A stretch of DNA of 64,000 nucleotides, from assembly GCF_024713975.1 (NCBI RefSeq), contig NC_091107.1, positions 14,869,501 to 14,933,500 on the forward strand. Reading direction: 5' to 3'. The stretch is from Paralichthys olivaceus (taxonomy: Eukaryota; Chordata; Actinopteri; Pleuronectiformes; Paralichthyidae). Under the pieces are notes generated by a model. The model was given only the letters and a program-made list of their open reading frames with translations, searched no databases and was not told where the DNA came from. Position 1 is the stretch's first letter. Each line of letters begins with the position of its first letter. Made by a program: the position numbers and the translations under genes. This document shows, piece after piece, positions 38,401-51,440 of this stretch.

Positions 38401-39369
38401 GTATCAATTAGGATCTGTGTTGTGATGAATTGTTTCCTTTATGAAGCAATTCATCCCCCCCAAAGTTAAAAAGCACAATACTGCCAATTATCACATTCAA
38501 TATTCAGCAAAAACTTTATTCCCTAAATATAGTTACTAATGCAGCCCCATCAAGTAGATGAGTTTTAACACAAATCAGAAACAGCAGCATGCATTGTTGT
38601 GTGTTGCTGCCACAGTGAGCAATTATACATAGGACTTTAAATATATGACATTTTAACAATAACACTGAGCAGGAGGATGCACATTATAACTACTCATCTA
38701 GGTGGATAAAATGACATAAATAATAGTCCTGCAGTAGATAATTGAGGTGTAGATCCAACTTGATAGTGGTTTGCATGGATTAGAGTCCTCCCGTATGGTT
38801 TTTGGGGGCTGATACTGATATTAGGGTGTAAAAAATTTATGTTACCAATATCATTCAATTCCAGACATGTTTTTGCCTGTGATCACCAAACCTATGTAGT
38901 AAAGCTGAATCATGTTGTTCTGTAGTTCACTTGTGTACCTGTGATCTACAGCTGCTGCTAGAAGAAGAGTTAAATTATAGATTTGATTGAAATATTACAT
39001 AAGAGTAAATGTAACATATATAAGTATAAGTTCATGGGAACTGCATGTCTCGTTGCTCATATATATATGAAAACATTATATATTCTACTCTGTAGGCTAC
39101 TCTAAACTATGAGTGAAGGCTTCATGTAAAGCGATCAAGACAAATAAACAAGCCTAACAGACAAAATGCTGCTGGTCCTGCAGTGAGAGGTGTTTAATAA
39201 TCCACCTGTCCAAAAAAAAAACAAGGCTTATTCACTTCAGTGGTGTCGTTAGTAACTTTGCTCTGCTTTAGAGAAAACGTAGTAGGAGCGGACTATGTCC
39301 AGGAAGTAGCTGGGACTCACCTGGCACCAGGAGTCCTCCCAGGAGAAGCAGAGGCCATATCCGACACAT
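32233..39369 (-). CDS. mpzl2: Myelin protein zero-like 2 (Ig adhesion protein)
   Basis: Mpzl2 (EVA1) is a homophilic single-Ig adhesion protein of epithelia and thymus in the P0 family. Coding exons: 39321-39369, 34794-34963, 33926-34136, 33525-33693 and probably 32233-32437, giving 267 residues; phases agree throughout. Exon 1 gives signal peptide MCRIWPLLLLGGLLVPG. The Ig domain begins IEIYTPSDLEAANGTDVKLK, close to human MPZL2; it has Cys44 and Cys121, glycosylation sites at Asn36 and Asn116, and GTFICQVRNRPDVHG. The transmembrane helix is about 149-173 (ILAIIIGCACGAILIFLTIF), followed by a short basic stretch and a tail. If intron 4 is retained, translation stops one codon past the donor and yields 200 residues. 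Identity as mpzl2 rather than mpzl3 rests on the IEIYT and FYY/VRN motifs. Teleosts may carry two copies; which one this is cannot be told. Confidence 0.93.
32723..32728 (-). terminator. mpzl2: Possible alternative mpzl2 polyadenylation signal
   Basis: Minus-strand AATAAA inside mpzl2 intron 4, about 800 bases after the intron-4-retained stop at 33521-33523. It could end a short-tailed transcript. Confidence 0.35.
34964..39320 (-). other. mpzl2: mpzl2 intron 1
   Basis: A 4.4-kb intron between the signal-peptide exon and the first Ig exon. No exon, RNA gene or clear mobile element was recognised. Confidence 0.75.
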
Positions 39370-39894
39370 GGGATAATAATAAAACATTTATCCTGGGTTG
39401 GTTAGATCCTGTGTGAGAGTCGCTTCATGCAGGTTCACACGCCTCACACATGGAGGAAGATCTCACCGCAGACAGTCGGGGTGAAAGAATCAGACGCCCT
39501 GCCTGTCGTCTTCGCTGGTGAAAGAGTGAGTCACCCTCCGCTCGCACATACCTGATGGGCGGTGTTTAGCCGATCCTCTCTCTTCTTGCATAACCTGTAT
39601 GATCAGACACAAAGCTGTCACGTAGCACCTGCACTATTCTACCAAAGCTTGTTTCTGTTTCACTCCCGATGTCCCAGAGGAAGTTTAGATCCACTGACTC
39701 AGGAGTTACTAATTAACCCAGAGTCAAGTTAAAACTTATTAAGTTAAGTTAAACTTAATTTGGACTAAAGCCAATTCTCTCTGGACTGGTTCCCCCTGGT
39801 GGCCACAGCATCACATCACAAACATCAGCCACTGCTCAGTCAACAGGCCTCTGTTTAATTCTGGGGGGGTGAATGAGGAATATTATGTGTTTTA

Positions 39895-40075
39895 TTGTGT
39901 GATAACATTTAAGGTTCAGTGTGAAGTTGCATGTTGCAGCTGAATACCCCTCACCTCACCCTTCCCTTCTAAACATGAAAGAGAACCTGTGGTAGCCTTC
40001 AGTTGTCATTAAACCTCAAATGAAAAGAGAGAGTTTTACCCCACAGACAGGGGCAACATACTATTGGTGGTGAAA
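39895..40075. mobile_element. Interspersed repeat, family B, copy 1
   Basis: Shares with 51160-51440 the blocks GTTGCAGCTGAATACCCCTC and CTTCTAAACATGAAAG in the same order and spacing. The family resembles a short fish repeat. Confidence 0.5.
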
Positions 40076-40584
40076 ACATGTTTTGCAGCTCATGATGGGC
40101 ACAACAGTGTTAATCCTATAACAGTGTCCCTTCATAACCTCTCATGCCCTAGTGCACTTGCACAGCACAAATGTTGATCAGGCAATGCAAGGTTTATGTT
40201 TAGATAAACATACAAATATGAAAATAAGAAATAGAGATGACATCATATCTTACAAAGGTAGTTTACATTTGTAATTCAGAGTTTCAAATTTGAAACATGC
40301 TTGGTGGAAGTTGCTGCTGAATACAAAAAGAACATTTCACAGGAGCATTTATGGCCACTTTGATTTCTTGGCCTATGAGGCACAACACAAATCAGTGTTG
40401 GTGATTGCCTATGATGATAAGTCTGTTATTTCATGCATCTGAAATAACTTCTCACAAAACATGATCCTGACATGTCTACACTTGCCAGCTCAGATCTGCA
40501 TGTCAGAGGCAACCTTCCCAAAGCCCCATCTGCATACAAATCTATTTATAACAGAATGCACCACAGCTCAATTATAAATTATAA

Positions 40585-40608
40585 ATATATATATATATAT
40601 ATATATAC
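40585..40608. repeat. (AT)12 microsatellite
   Basis: Pure AT dinucleotide tract in the mpzl2-pafah1b2 spacer. Confidence 0.93.
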
Positions 40609-41559
40609 ATCTGTTTTTGTGAACTTATTCAAATTAATGTGTTATTAAAAAATACATTTGAAAAGCCTACTATCATCAGCAACAAGAATGACCACACCAC
40701 AATAATATTAACTCTAAAATATTACAAACAAAACAAATAAACAATAATTGAGTAGATACAGTAATTGATTATTGACTCTATAATAAATACTCTGTAACCT
40801 ACATAGCTTATCTGTGGATGTGGATTACTATGTTGATGCGGTTGCTCTTGCTTTGTAAAAATACAAGTTCACATTTATAATGTGCAGTTGCACAGTTGCA
40901 GTGTCAACCATGTATATATCAAGTAAATGTGACTTGTAGTCTGTGATTATAGTTATTACTCAGACTCAGGGTCCAGTTGAAATGCATCAACACAGATTAA
41001 AACACATGCAAAAGCCCAAAAGAGAAAAACATCTATAAATATAAATTAATATTAACGTAATGTAAAAGCGTCCTTTCTCGTGGTTGTATTTTAAAGCATA
41101 CACAACATATTTCTACACAGCTCCTGTGTTTCCTGCAGCACTGGAAGGAAGAGTTTTGACCTAACATGACCATGATGCTTTGCGGTCTGCCGCAGGGAGA
41201 TGAGCCACGAGTGGAAGTGAGAGGTCTGTTCACAGATGGCACTCAAACAGAGATGGGGCTTTGGGGAGGCTGCTAAAGACAAATAGAATCTGTCACGCTG
41301 ATATTTCTCACACGAGCAAGAAGAGTGTTGTTGTTTATGAATCAAAAGTCAAGCGCGTGAGGCTGTTTTTAGATTTGAATGGCACATTCAAAACCAGCGA
41401 GCCACCCATGATTCATTGCGGCAGCAGCCTTGTGTGTACTTCCCTGGAATTAAAACATAGATTACAGAAGCTAGCTGGTTCAGGTTTATGCTGCACAGCT
41501 AGCTACTTTAGCTTTACTCATATCGGTGGATTGTATAGTTTGGGTGTGTAACTCCAGCT

Positions 41560-42070
41560 CGCTGCAGTGTCCTCCCCGGTGTTACGGTCAGAGCTATCTG
41601 CTTCCGGCTCTCCTCCTCTCACACTCTCTGCTCTCTGCCTTCCTTGACACACCTTTTGTTGTCTCGTCGAGCTGGAGTCAGCTAACGGCTGCTACCGAGC
41701 ATCACCCGCCGCCTGCCCCACAGCGGAGAGCTCAAGTCGCGGGTAAACAGTTGCGCTGAAGCCGGAGGGAGCCGACACGTGACGGCCGACAACACACAAG
41801 GTAGCTTGTCTTGCAAATCGATATTGATGATAATAAACTACATTTCTGGAAGCGATCGCGTTAATGTCGACTGTGTCTGTCGTTAAGTGTGAGAGGTGCA
41901 GCCGTAACAGTCATTAGCGGGCTGGTTAGCTCGCTGGCTAACATGCTAACAGTGTGATAGCGGATTTAATGCTCTATGATCTGTAAACACCCGCCGTGAA
42001 AGCGAAAGTCGCCGACATCCGTATTAGCACCGTCTGTCTGCTCCTGTGATGCTAAGCTGCTACATGGCAT
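41560..42070 (+). promoter_or_regulatory. pafah1b2: pafah1b2 CpG-rich promoter with non-coding exon 1
   Basis: CpG density rises sharply here compared with the flanks, typical of a housekeeping promoter. A plausible 5' UTR exon ends at 41800 (CACAAG followed by GTAGCT), which would splice to the coding exon acceptor at 42188. An E-box CACGTG lies at 41776-41781. A second possible donor (GCGGGTAAAC) lies near 41740. The transcription start was not located. Confidence 0.55.
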
Positions 42071-42189
42071 CAGCCTCTGTTAGCTGCTGCTTCCCTCCTC
42101 ACACTGCACCGACCTGAACCGACAGAAAGCCGTCATATTCATTGTGTATAGTTGTGTCTCTCTGTGAATGACGTGTGGTGTCCTGCAGG

Positions 42190-44684
42190 ATGAATGCTGA
42201 TGAACGGAACCCAGCTGCAGTGGCTCAGCCGGTAGAAGATGCACAAGGAGACGGACGCTGGATGTCACAGGTTTGTTTTTAGTGGAGGAAACTTTCTCTC
42301 GTTGTCTTCATGTTTCATAAAGTAAAATATCACATTTGTTCTTATGCATTCAGGCGATATCCTGCATTATTTGCTCTCATTATTCGGCTTGTCCATGCTT
42401 CTTCATAGCATCGGTTTTGGTTGCTGTGATGACATATTTTTTAGAAGCTTTAAAATCTTAAAATGATCAGGATAACACCCCAGTGTGATGTTAGACTCAT
42501 GACAAATTATATTAACTCAATATATTGATAAATGTCACATTATTATTTCGGATAAGTTAAAGTACTGATTGAAGATTGTGGTTTTTAACTCCTTTATTTC
42601 AGTGAATTACATCACTTGACAGATTGATCTATTATGTGTTATACCTCCTCTCTGTGTTTGCACGATTCATATGCATTGCTATATGATTTGTATTATACTG
42701 CTATGGATGAATATCCTATTGTGATATTTATCGATATTGTTTTCATTACCTAGCCCTAACTTACGACAATGCTGTAAAAACACATTGAATCATGCATTTA
42801 TATTCTTACCATTGATCTTCATAGTTGTGCAGTGATTCTGTGCATTGTCTTGTTTTGAGGAGACTTTGAGATTCAAGCTAGATCTGCATCAATAATGTTT
42901 GGATGCTGTTCTCTATAATATCAGTGATAAATAAATGGGGGGTGAGATTAATGTGAGTGGTCGTCATTATATTTGTTTCCCAAGGCTTGTGTTTCTTTCA
43001 GACAGCCACATTTTCTTGCTTGTTTAGTAGGTCTGTGTAAATTTAATCCTTCAAAGCTGATAGAACTGAGACAGTCTGCTTCGCTCTGAGCTCCTTTTTA
43101 GATGGGGCACCAGACATGGCTTGACTGGGATGAGCCAACAGGATTTTGTCTTGACTTGGATAGCTTGCAAGTATTAAGCTCCTGCTAGGATTTGGTAGAC
43201 AACTTAACACAAATGTGTTAACTCGGACTGAAAGACTTGTTATAGAACTGATTGGATTGATTTCTGTAAATGTTATTTATTTATGTATCCATTCCAACCT
43301 TCACAATTGTGCACTACATCCTAAGCTCTAGTGATGAACTTTATTAACTTTTTTTTTTACAGCACACAAGATTTGTGTTGGAGTGTAAAGATGGTGAACC
43401 AGAAGTGCTTTTTGTGGGAGATTCTATGGTTCAGCTAATGCAGCAGTATGAGGTGAGATATGATATTCTACACCTGGAAATTTGAATGAGTATTTTCACA
43501 CACTACTCTTGATATGACATAAATGTACAGGTTTATTTTGCTGCAGTTCGAGTCTTATATCTAAACATATAGCTTTGTATTGCATCTTGTTCTTGATCAG
43601 CATCATTTGTTGTAAGCATCAGTGAGATATTTGGTGTTAGTCACCAAAGTAAGAAATACAGAGTAGCTCATATGAAATCCAGACTCATGGTTTCCTATCC
43701 ACAGATGTGGAGAGAATTGTTCTCTCCTCTTCATGCTCTCAACTTTGGCATTGGAGGAGACACCACCTGCAATGTGCTGTGGAGGCTACAGAACGGAGAG
43801 CTTGAGAACATCCGTCCCAAGGTAAGACAATAGCAGCCATATTCCTATTATGTAAGTCACAGTGTGCTTTTTGTAAAAACTCTAGTAGCAGCACTTTGTT
43901 GTATCACTCTAGCTGTGCTTAGAGACTTGTACTTCTCTACCATTGCCTGGATGTAAAAGCACGAAAACTCATTCTCTCAAAACACTGAGCAGGATCTTGG
44001 CTCCAGAGATGAGTGTGTGCTGTGAGAATAAGCAACACGTCTGTCTGTGGTCTTTTCCAGGTGGTGGTGTTGTGGGTAGGAACCAACAATTACCAACACA
44101 CAGCAGAGCAAGTTGCAGGAGGAATTCTTGCTATTGCGCAACTGCTCACATCCTGTCTCCCAAAGGCAAAGATAGTTGTACTGGTAAGTTCCGTTTTATA
44201 TCTTGTCTTGTACCTTGTTTGTTTTAAATAGACATGTTGTTGATGGGATTTCTCTCTGCAGCTGTCGCACTGAGTGACTTTAAGTAACCTTTCCACTTTT
44301 AGCGGCTAACAAAATAATGAAGTATTCCATACACTGAACATTGCATCATAGAAAAAAAGTAAACGCACTATCAATATATTGACCCTCTCTTTTTGCTGTC
44401 CTCAGGGTCTGTTGCCACGGGGGGAGTGGCCCAACCCGCTGAGGGTGAAGAACGCTGCTGTTAACGATTTCTTGCGTTCTTGGCTGCCACGTCTGGGCCA
44501 GGCTCAGTTTCTGGACGTGAGCGGGGATTTTGTTCACTCTGATGGAACCATCGTCCCAACGGACATGTTTGACTTCCTTCACCTGACGCCGACAGGTTAC
44601 CGCAAAGTGGCCAAGCCCCTCAGTGACCTGCTGCTACAGATACTGGAGGAGACACCAGAGGAGAGGCGGGCATCGCTGGTTTGA
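42190..44684 (+). CDS. pafah1b2: Platelet-activating factor acetylhydrolase 1b, catalytic subunit 2
   Basis: This is the alpha-2 catalytic subunit of intracellular PAF acetylhydrolase type I, a cytosolic SGNH-fold esterase that removes the sn-2 acetyl of PAF and forms a complex with the Lis1 protein. Coding exons: 42190-42270, 43363-43452, 43705-43821, 44061-44183, 44406-44684, all phase 0 with consensus sites. The product has 229 residues, the same as human. The nucleophile is Ser48 in VLFVGDSMV; the GTNN block follows VVLWV; Asp193 and His196 lie in MFDFLHLT, completing the triad. It starts MNADERNPAAVAQPVEDAQG and has DGRWMSQHTRF and LFSPLHALNFGIGGDTT, closer to PAFAH1B2 than to PAFAH1B3, in agreement with its neighbours. 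The coding start is nine-tenths certain: it is the first ATG after the acceptor and aligns with the family N-terminus. Confidence 0.97.
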
Positions 44685-45248
44685 AGGCCATTGCCGAGCA
44701 GCAACATTTATCTAGAGGCATATCTCCTCCTACTGCTGTGGGAGAAGGGGGGGGTGTGCCCCTGGTATCTGGAGGAGGAAGGACCCACTCACAGTGGGGG
44801 AGGTAGTACCCTGATGTGAGTGGGCCCTCGAGGTGGGTGGGATGACATCCATGAGCGGAGAGTTGTTACGGGGAGGTGATAAGGAGGGAGAGAGACCTCA
44901 CTACAGACGTAGACACTGTGATTGCAGTAGTAAGCTCTAATGCAAAATGAAAGGACAGACTTCTCTGAACAATAGACAGACATACAGAGACCATATGAGA
45001 CATCAGTGGCTCACACAGCTCTATCTTGGCCTGTGGAAAAAATGAATGTCTCTCTCTGTCACTTTTTCCACAGAGACACGATACTAAACAGAGAAACAAT
45101 CCAATTTCTTCCCTTATGTTTTGTTTGGAGTCCGCAAAACTGTAACTGAGTGGTCTCGATATTAAAGAAATACAGCACGCAACAAACAGTAGAAAGAACC
45201 TAATCCAACATTGTATAATGTTATGAGTCTGACCAGTTTACTACAGAG

Positions 45249-45461
45249 CAGAGGTTCCCAACCTGGTGGTCAGGGCGTCCTTAGAGGTGTCAAGAAAAAT
45301 CTTGAGGTTTTTTATTTTTTCAGATATGTCTATTTTTTTGACCTTTTTAAATCATGAAAAAGGGGATATGTTCACTGCGTCAGGCGTCTAAAAATCCAAA
45401 TTCAATTGGAGAGGTTAAAATCACTTTAGATGGTCCACAAGTGAATGGTTGGGAACCAAAA
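45249..45461. mobile_element. hAT-like non-autonomous element (MITE) in pafah1b2 3' UTR
   Basis: Ends carry an exact 11-bp inverted repeat, GGTTCCCAACC at 45253-45263 and its complement at 45447-45457, just inside CAGAGGTT... . The 210-bp interior has no ORF. No clean 8-bp target duplication was found. Confidence 0.5.
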
Positions 45462-46825
45462 CAGCATATAAAAGAGTGTATACAAATTTAGTTTTGTCAG
45501 TCCAGTTCTTCATGTACTATTTCATGTAAAACCAGATAAGGAGCACCAAGTCTTTAAAATGGTCACTTTTTAACTGATGTAACTATTTTATCGTCTTGAC
45601 AAATTGTTGATCAATGTAAAATAGAAGATATTTGGAGAGACCACACACACAGATCACTACTTCATCTCATGTGACTTAAAACCACAGCAGAACTAAATGT
45701 TCACGTCAAACCTGGCGTTCACTGCATGCATGTTTTAAGGTGAGCCTCAGCTTCTGTGTTGAAAGTGGGCCGACGCTTCTGTATGTTATATCCAATGTGC
45801 TTTAATTATTTATGTACATTAATTGAGTAAATGTCAGCCAAAATCATGTATTCATACATATCCATTAGTGATGTTACACTGTTGTATCTGCATGGGTCTT
45901 CCAAACAACACTAATCCTGTCGCTTACCTGCAAAGCTTCTATTAGTAGATTTACATTTCACTATTTTTGTCCCAAAAAATCTGTGACATTTTTGAGTAGG
46001 AAAATATCATAATTTCAGGCTGTCATATTCTCGTGCTCCAGTCCAACAGTTAACTTGATTTTCATTTTAACAACAAAGAAAATAATTCTGAGACGTGGCT
46101 GACACGTCATCTTTACATCACTATTCACAACACAAGCTATCCCCTGTGAATACAGTTTGATGTGTGACATTCATCTGTATCTCACCCTAATATGTCCAAA
46201 TGTCCATAGTCCAACCCTCACACCCGCTCTCTCTCCCTCTTAACATGAATATACAGTATTTTTATCGTCGAAGCTCCTCTTGATTCTGTTTCTCACCCTC
46301 TCTTTATTTCAGACACTGTTCTCATAGTGAGTCCAGCCCTGCCACCTCACATCTCCACATTGTATAGCTATTGAATTGTTTTAGGGAGACAAAGTAGGCT
46401 CTGAACACAGCTATAGTGAATATTGTCACGCTAAAGAGAAATCACAGGTCATGTAAATAAAGGTATTCGTCTGTGAGCTTAACACCGTAGCTGTTCCTCC
46501 ATGGCTTCGGTTCTGTTGCCAGCATCAAATGATACTGTTGTCTTAAGCTCCGCACATTCACATGCTGTGTTGAATATAAATGGTGTATGTGTGTGCCTTA
46601 TGTGTTGATGGGGACAGTTGTGTGGACAGTATGTGTGCTCCTGGATTGTGTACGTTGGATGTGCGAGTGTTTAGAAGTGACCCCACCGCCCACGGTTGTA
46701 CATAAGAGGTCAGGCTTGAGAGAGTGATGTGTGAAGAGGGTTCAGATTGTGGGAGTCTGTTTTTGGTGCAATACACTCTTTGCACTGTTTTGACTTGCTG
46801 TCACATTATTGCGTTAAAGCATTCC

Positions 46826-46831
46826 AATAAA
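46826..46831 (+). terminator. pafah1b2: Polyadenylation signal, pafah1b2
   Basis: Canonical AATAAA on the coding strand 2.1 kb after the stop. A second AATAAA at 46456-46461 could be used as an alternative. Confidence 0.5.
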
Positions 46832-48484
46832 AAAAAATCCTGAATCTAATGAAGTATTCGCTTATTAGTGTATTTATTAATTAAGTGATTTAAGAATTAT
46901 TTGGTTGTCATCATGTGTTACTGTTACCCACCAACAGAGGGAACCATTTCACCAGAGAATTGAAACGATGGCCACCAACAAGACTCGCTGCTGCTTCTGT
47001 TTTATTCAGATTGTCAGTGCCTAGTTAATATCTTTACATCAAGTTACATTTTTTTTGTAATAACTCACCAGCAGGGCTCTGAGGAAATCTCCTGTTAAAA
47101 CTTCCTCATTAAACATTTAGTTAGGCGTGCTGAAGTGTGATTACTGGCGAGTAGTAAAATACTTGCTGAATAAACCATTTGCTCACTCTTAATGTGGTTC
47201 TATTTATGGAGGCCTGTACCTCAGACAGTCTATTGACAGTAATTATCCATGGAATGAACATTATAAGTTCATGTTTCCAACACAGAAGTCAATAGAGTGT
47301 CAAAACAGTTACATACTTACCATTTTTGTGAATTGTCCTCAGTTATCACTGGGGTTTCTCTTCATACCTGTTTCATCAGAGTGTGTGATATGCTGCCATG
47401 TGTGATAAATGGTGCTGTGGTTAAAAAATCTTAGACTCATATATCGTCTGCTTCAGGCTACAGCTTTAATGCTGTATCTGATCACAGCAGGAACTCTGGC
47501 CATGAACTATAAATTCCAGCTCATTTACCACTTCAGTGTAATAACACAAGCTCCGAACACCAGCCCTTCACTGATGGTGGGGTTCTCTGATTGAAACATG
47601 GACAAAGATGATTGTGTTCTCGGAATAAATTCCAAAGATTCAATTTGTTTTCTTGAATATGAGTGACTTTGTTCCAAATTAGTCAGATGTCCCTCATGGG
47701 GTTCAGCCTCTTTCATTGCCATGTGATGCAACTGTTATTATAGTGTGATGGCTCTCAGATCAGATGTCATTGTTCAAAGTGCACATGTGTGCCAGAGCCA
47801 TGTGCTTGTTCTGTGGCTCTTGCTGCTGTTGTTTTATGTTTTGGTCAAAAGTTGAAGCTAAATCTGTCACATGTTTTAAATTCACAATCCAATTATTTTT
47901 TACAGGAAATGAAATGGGGACACTGTGCTCATGATAAAAGCAGAAGTTTAGAAAACAACCATACATCCTACAACCATTCATATAGTTCATAGTGACTGGG
48001 AAATTGGTACATTATGAATAGCAGCAGGGCAAAATTTACATCAGGGACCTGTTTCTGTTGTCACCAAGATACTGTGGGATTGATTTTACAGTGGGTGCAG
48101 GAACCTGCATCAACCAGGTGAGGGACCTCAACCCTGTCTGTGTGCATCAATATTTTTAACTATTTGATTTGCAATGGATGATGGTTTGAAACCACAACTA
48201 ATTTGAGGCACAGGTTTTGGTATTTGCAGTAACATATATTATTATGAAGCAACAGTAATAACGTTATAGAACACATGATTCCTCATGACTGATATCAGGA
48301 TTCATGTTCACAGAAACGGCCACATGGCTTTGACTGAGGAAATTCCCCTCCTCTGCAAAAACACTGTTCAGCATCACTAAACCAGCGGTTGTTGCATGAT
48401 AAAGTTCATGACTTTAATGGTTGGTTCATCTCTGCCTTGAGCTTCTGTTCTCGTCTTTGTGCATTTTGTATGTTAGTACGCAGG

Positions 48485-48960
48485 ATTATGCAAAAACTAC
48501 ACTGCACATTTCTATGAAACTCAGTGGAAGGATGTGTAATGAGTCAGGAAGGAACTCATTTAACTTTGGTGCGGATCCAATAATTAATTTCCCATTTATT
48601 AAACATTGTATGAAAGAGCTTTTTTTTGTTTGACATATCAGCGATCTCTCAGAAATTTAGATATGGTTTCATAAGGGGACTGTTGGGCGTTGGCAGGTAT
48701 GTGCTCCACCGAGTGTCATTCCAGTTTTGTCTTACTGTGGGCGTTTACATTTTTTCCATGCTGAAAGTTATATCTGTTTTATTTTCACTGTTTTTCAGGG
48801 AATAATTCACAGATCTTAATGAAAGAAACCAAGCCTATTATGGGGGACTGATCCATGAGTGTGTGAAAATAGGTGCAGCTTGGTTAAATTTAAGGGAACT
48901 GTTGGGCCTTGGTGTAGGTATGGGCTTCGATGAGTGCCATTCTATTAAAAGTGATGAGTT
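48485..48960 (-). mobile_element. Diverged teleost interspersed repeat, family A, copy 3, partly duplicated
   Basis: Includes ATGAAACTCAGTGGAAGGATG, CTTTGGTGCGGATCC, CACAGATCTTAATGAAAGAA and GTGCAGCTTGG. A segment beginning GGGACTGTTGGGCGTTGG near 48675 recurs, changed at a few bases, near 48895, so part of the element is present twice. Confidence 0.6.
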
Positions 48961-51159
48961 ATAGTTCCTATGTTGTTGGCAGGTTTCAACAGACCAGCTG
49001 AAAGATGGTTTACCAAAAGCAACCTTTTCTAAAAGTGAACTTTGAGGATCCATGATCCATTCAACTTGTCAGTCTGCTCTGTCTTCCTCACTCTGTGTTT
49101 AACGTTGTCAGATTTCAATATTTGGCCTCAAACAGTTTTAGGGGAAACCCCTGCTTGACACCTGATACTACTGTGACCTACTTATTTTACCCACTTACTG
49201 TTGATTGCCACCACATACAGTAGCTTACGACACAAACAGGAACCATAACACCTCGATGAAACCATTTGGGGGCTTAAGGTACAAAAAGTGTTTTACCTGC
49301 ATTAAGCCTTGTGAAACAGCATGTCTGCATCAATCCAGAGCTATCCCGATGGGTTTTTTTTTTTTTACCCCATGACCAGGTCATCGAATTTTCATTTACA
49401 CCCATTGATTTCTGCTGCGCACTTCTCAATAATTGTCTTGGTTCTAAAGCTAATTCAGCAGATCTCAGGTCAGGGTCACAAGGTCCAGCTCACTTCTCTT
49501 TCAACCAGGGCAATCAGTGCTCGACTGCAGTCTGTGACGATTACTTGAAGACCTTACACTGACGTCACCCTGCTGCATACAAACCAAAGCAGCCTAACAT
49601 TTCCTCTGCTGTTAATTAATGCCATCGTGCCTTTCTCATAAAATAAGAAGCTGCATTTTTGTGTGTGTTTAAGTTCAGTTTGGGTTAAAAACAACTCAAT
49701 AGGACAAGCTGCCCTTTGGACTGTTCTAAGCACACAACTAATTATTGTTGGTTTAGATGGATACAAACCTACAGTATCACCTTGTGTTGTGAGATTTATT
49801 CAGGAGCTTTGTGACTTTTAGATGTGTCATGCTTTAAATATCTTCCTGTGTACAAACCTAAACATGTTACATTTTTTTTCTCTTCTTACTCCTGATAAAA
49901 CAGTTATTGTAAGGCAAAAATATTTGATAGGAAAGTAGAGATTTAACTTGAGGAATGTGACATTCAAACCTACAAGAATGTTTGAAAGAGTGCAATCGAT
50001 GCTTCTGGGAAAATGTGTAAATCGGGGAAAAAACATTGAAATAATCAATTTTTTCTTTGTGGGAAACTAAAGCAGCTCCATCTCTTAGATAATAAAAATG
50101 TGTGTCTTTGTACCTTACACAATGGCTTTACATTTACCCTGGGTTATAACTTGATTTTGTGCCTACATGTGAAAAACAACTGTGGACAAGGGACTAAAAT
50201 GTATCTTCAAAAAAAGATTCCATTGGCAACTGCTTTGAGTCTTTTTATTCAAATAATCTTCATCAGCAGATGGACTTTGACCAGTTTTAATGGAATGAAA
50301 AACAGAACATTTTCTAAATTCATCAGTGTGTTGTAGTTCATCAGTCTTCACGCCTCTTGTCTGAATTAAACTGCATGAGACGCTGCAGAGAGATCAGTCA
50401 GTCGGAGTCATGAAAGAACATAATCCCTCAGCACTAACCGTGCTGGTCATGTCCATTAGTGCCATGCCAGAAAATCCACTCATGGTGGTTGAAGTCATGC
50501 CTCTGAAGAAGGGTGTGACATCTTTTTTCCAATGCGTCACTCAGCGTCTTTACATCACCTCAGTGACTAGCCTGATGATCACACTGAAGGTTGAGTCTGG
50601 AGTCTGGAGGAGGTGACAGCCTTGCAGCCTTCCTCAAGACTAAGTCTAAGAAATTTGGAAATAGCCTTTGGGCCTTGTTTGATTCAATGCTCTACAGTAG
50701 CCACCAGCAGTGATGGTTCCACCTCTTGAGGCTTATTTATGCACAACGTTAGATAAATATACAGAAACAGACAGAACCTTCTGTCCGCACTTTCATTTTG
50801 TTCATTTCGTCCATATTTGTGCACGTCTCCTGAAAACATACGTGTAAAATGGAGCAGTACCACCGGAAATCGTGGGGGGCAGTGTAGCCAATAGTTCACG
50901 CAAGACAGTCAGACATGAGAATGAAATTTCTGAGGAGAGACATTTTGAGTTGGTGAAACACTATAGGCCCAGGAAATAGGACAAACAGATGCTTTTCCCT
51001 CTTTCTCAAGAGGTAATAAACCTTCTTCACCTTCGACCTGTTTGTTGCTGTCAGAAACTCTCAACTCTGCACTGCCCCCTAGTGGATGTATTGCTTAACA
51101 ACCAAGCCAACATAAAAGACGCATGGAAGTATTTGTGGACATTGTTACACTGTTTGAGA

Positions 51160-51440
51160 TATATCTTTTTGTACCTAATGGCAGCATACATTAGCTTATA
51201 CCTTGCTCATCAGTACAGAGGTAGCTGTCAAAGTTTCACTGTGAAGGCTTTAGTGATACCTAGTGGTGAGGTTGCAGATTGCAACTGAATAACCCTGCCC
51301 TCGCCTTTTCTAAACATGTAGCAGAACATACAGTAGAGGGAACATAAAAACACGGAAGGCTGTTTCTAGAACCAATGTTTGGTTTGTCTGTTCTTGGCTA
51401 CTGGAAAAACATGGCAGACAAGGAGGCTGACCCACTTTTA
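51160..51440. mobile_element. Interspersed repeat, family B, copy 2
   Basis: Shares GTTGCAGATTGCAACTGAAT and TTTTCTAAACATG with copy 1 and runs on into TTGGCTACTGGAAAAACATGG. Non-coding. Confidence 0.5.

Larger units (their letters stand above)
39370..41520. other. Intergenic DNA between mpzl2 and pafah1b2 (head to head)
   Basis: The two genes are transcribed away from each other across this roughly 2-kb gap, which must hold the mpzl2 promoter. It contains a copy of a fish repeat (39895-40075), an (AT)n tract (40585-40608), and no recognised exon. Confidence 0.65.
44685..46860 (+). other. pafah1b2: pafah1b2 3' UTR
   Basis: No exon follows the stop. AATAAA signals occur at 46456-46461 and 46826-46831, the latter in ATTCCAATAAAAAAAAA, so the 3' UTR is probably 1.8-2.2 kb long. 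It carries a hAT-like short element at about 45249-45461. Confidence 0.6.

Noticed and set aside
50410..50616. 68-codon plus-strand ORF with ATG
   Set aside because: No recognised family, no splice or promoter context, and length is within chance expectation.
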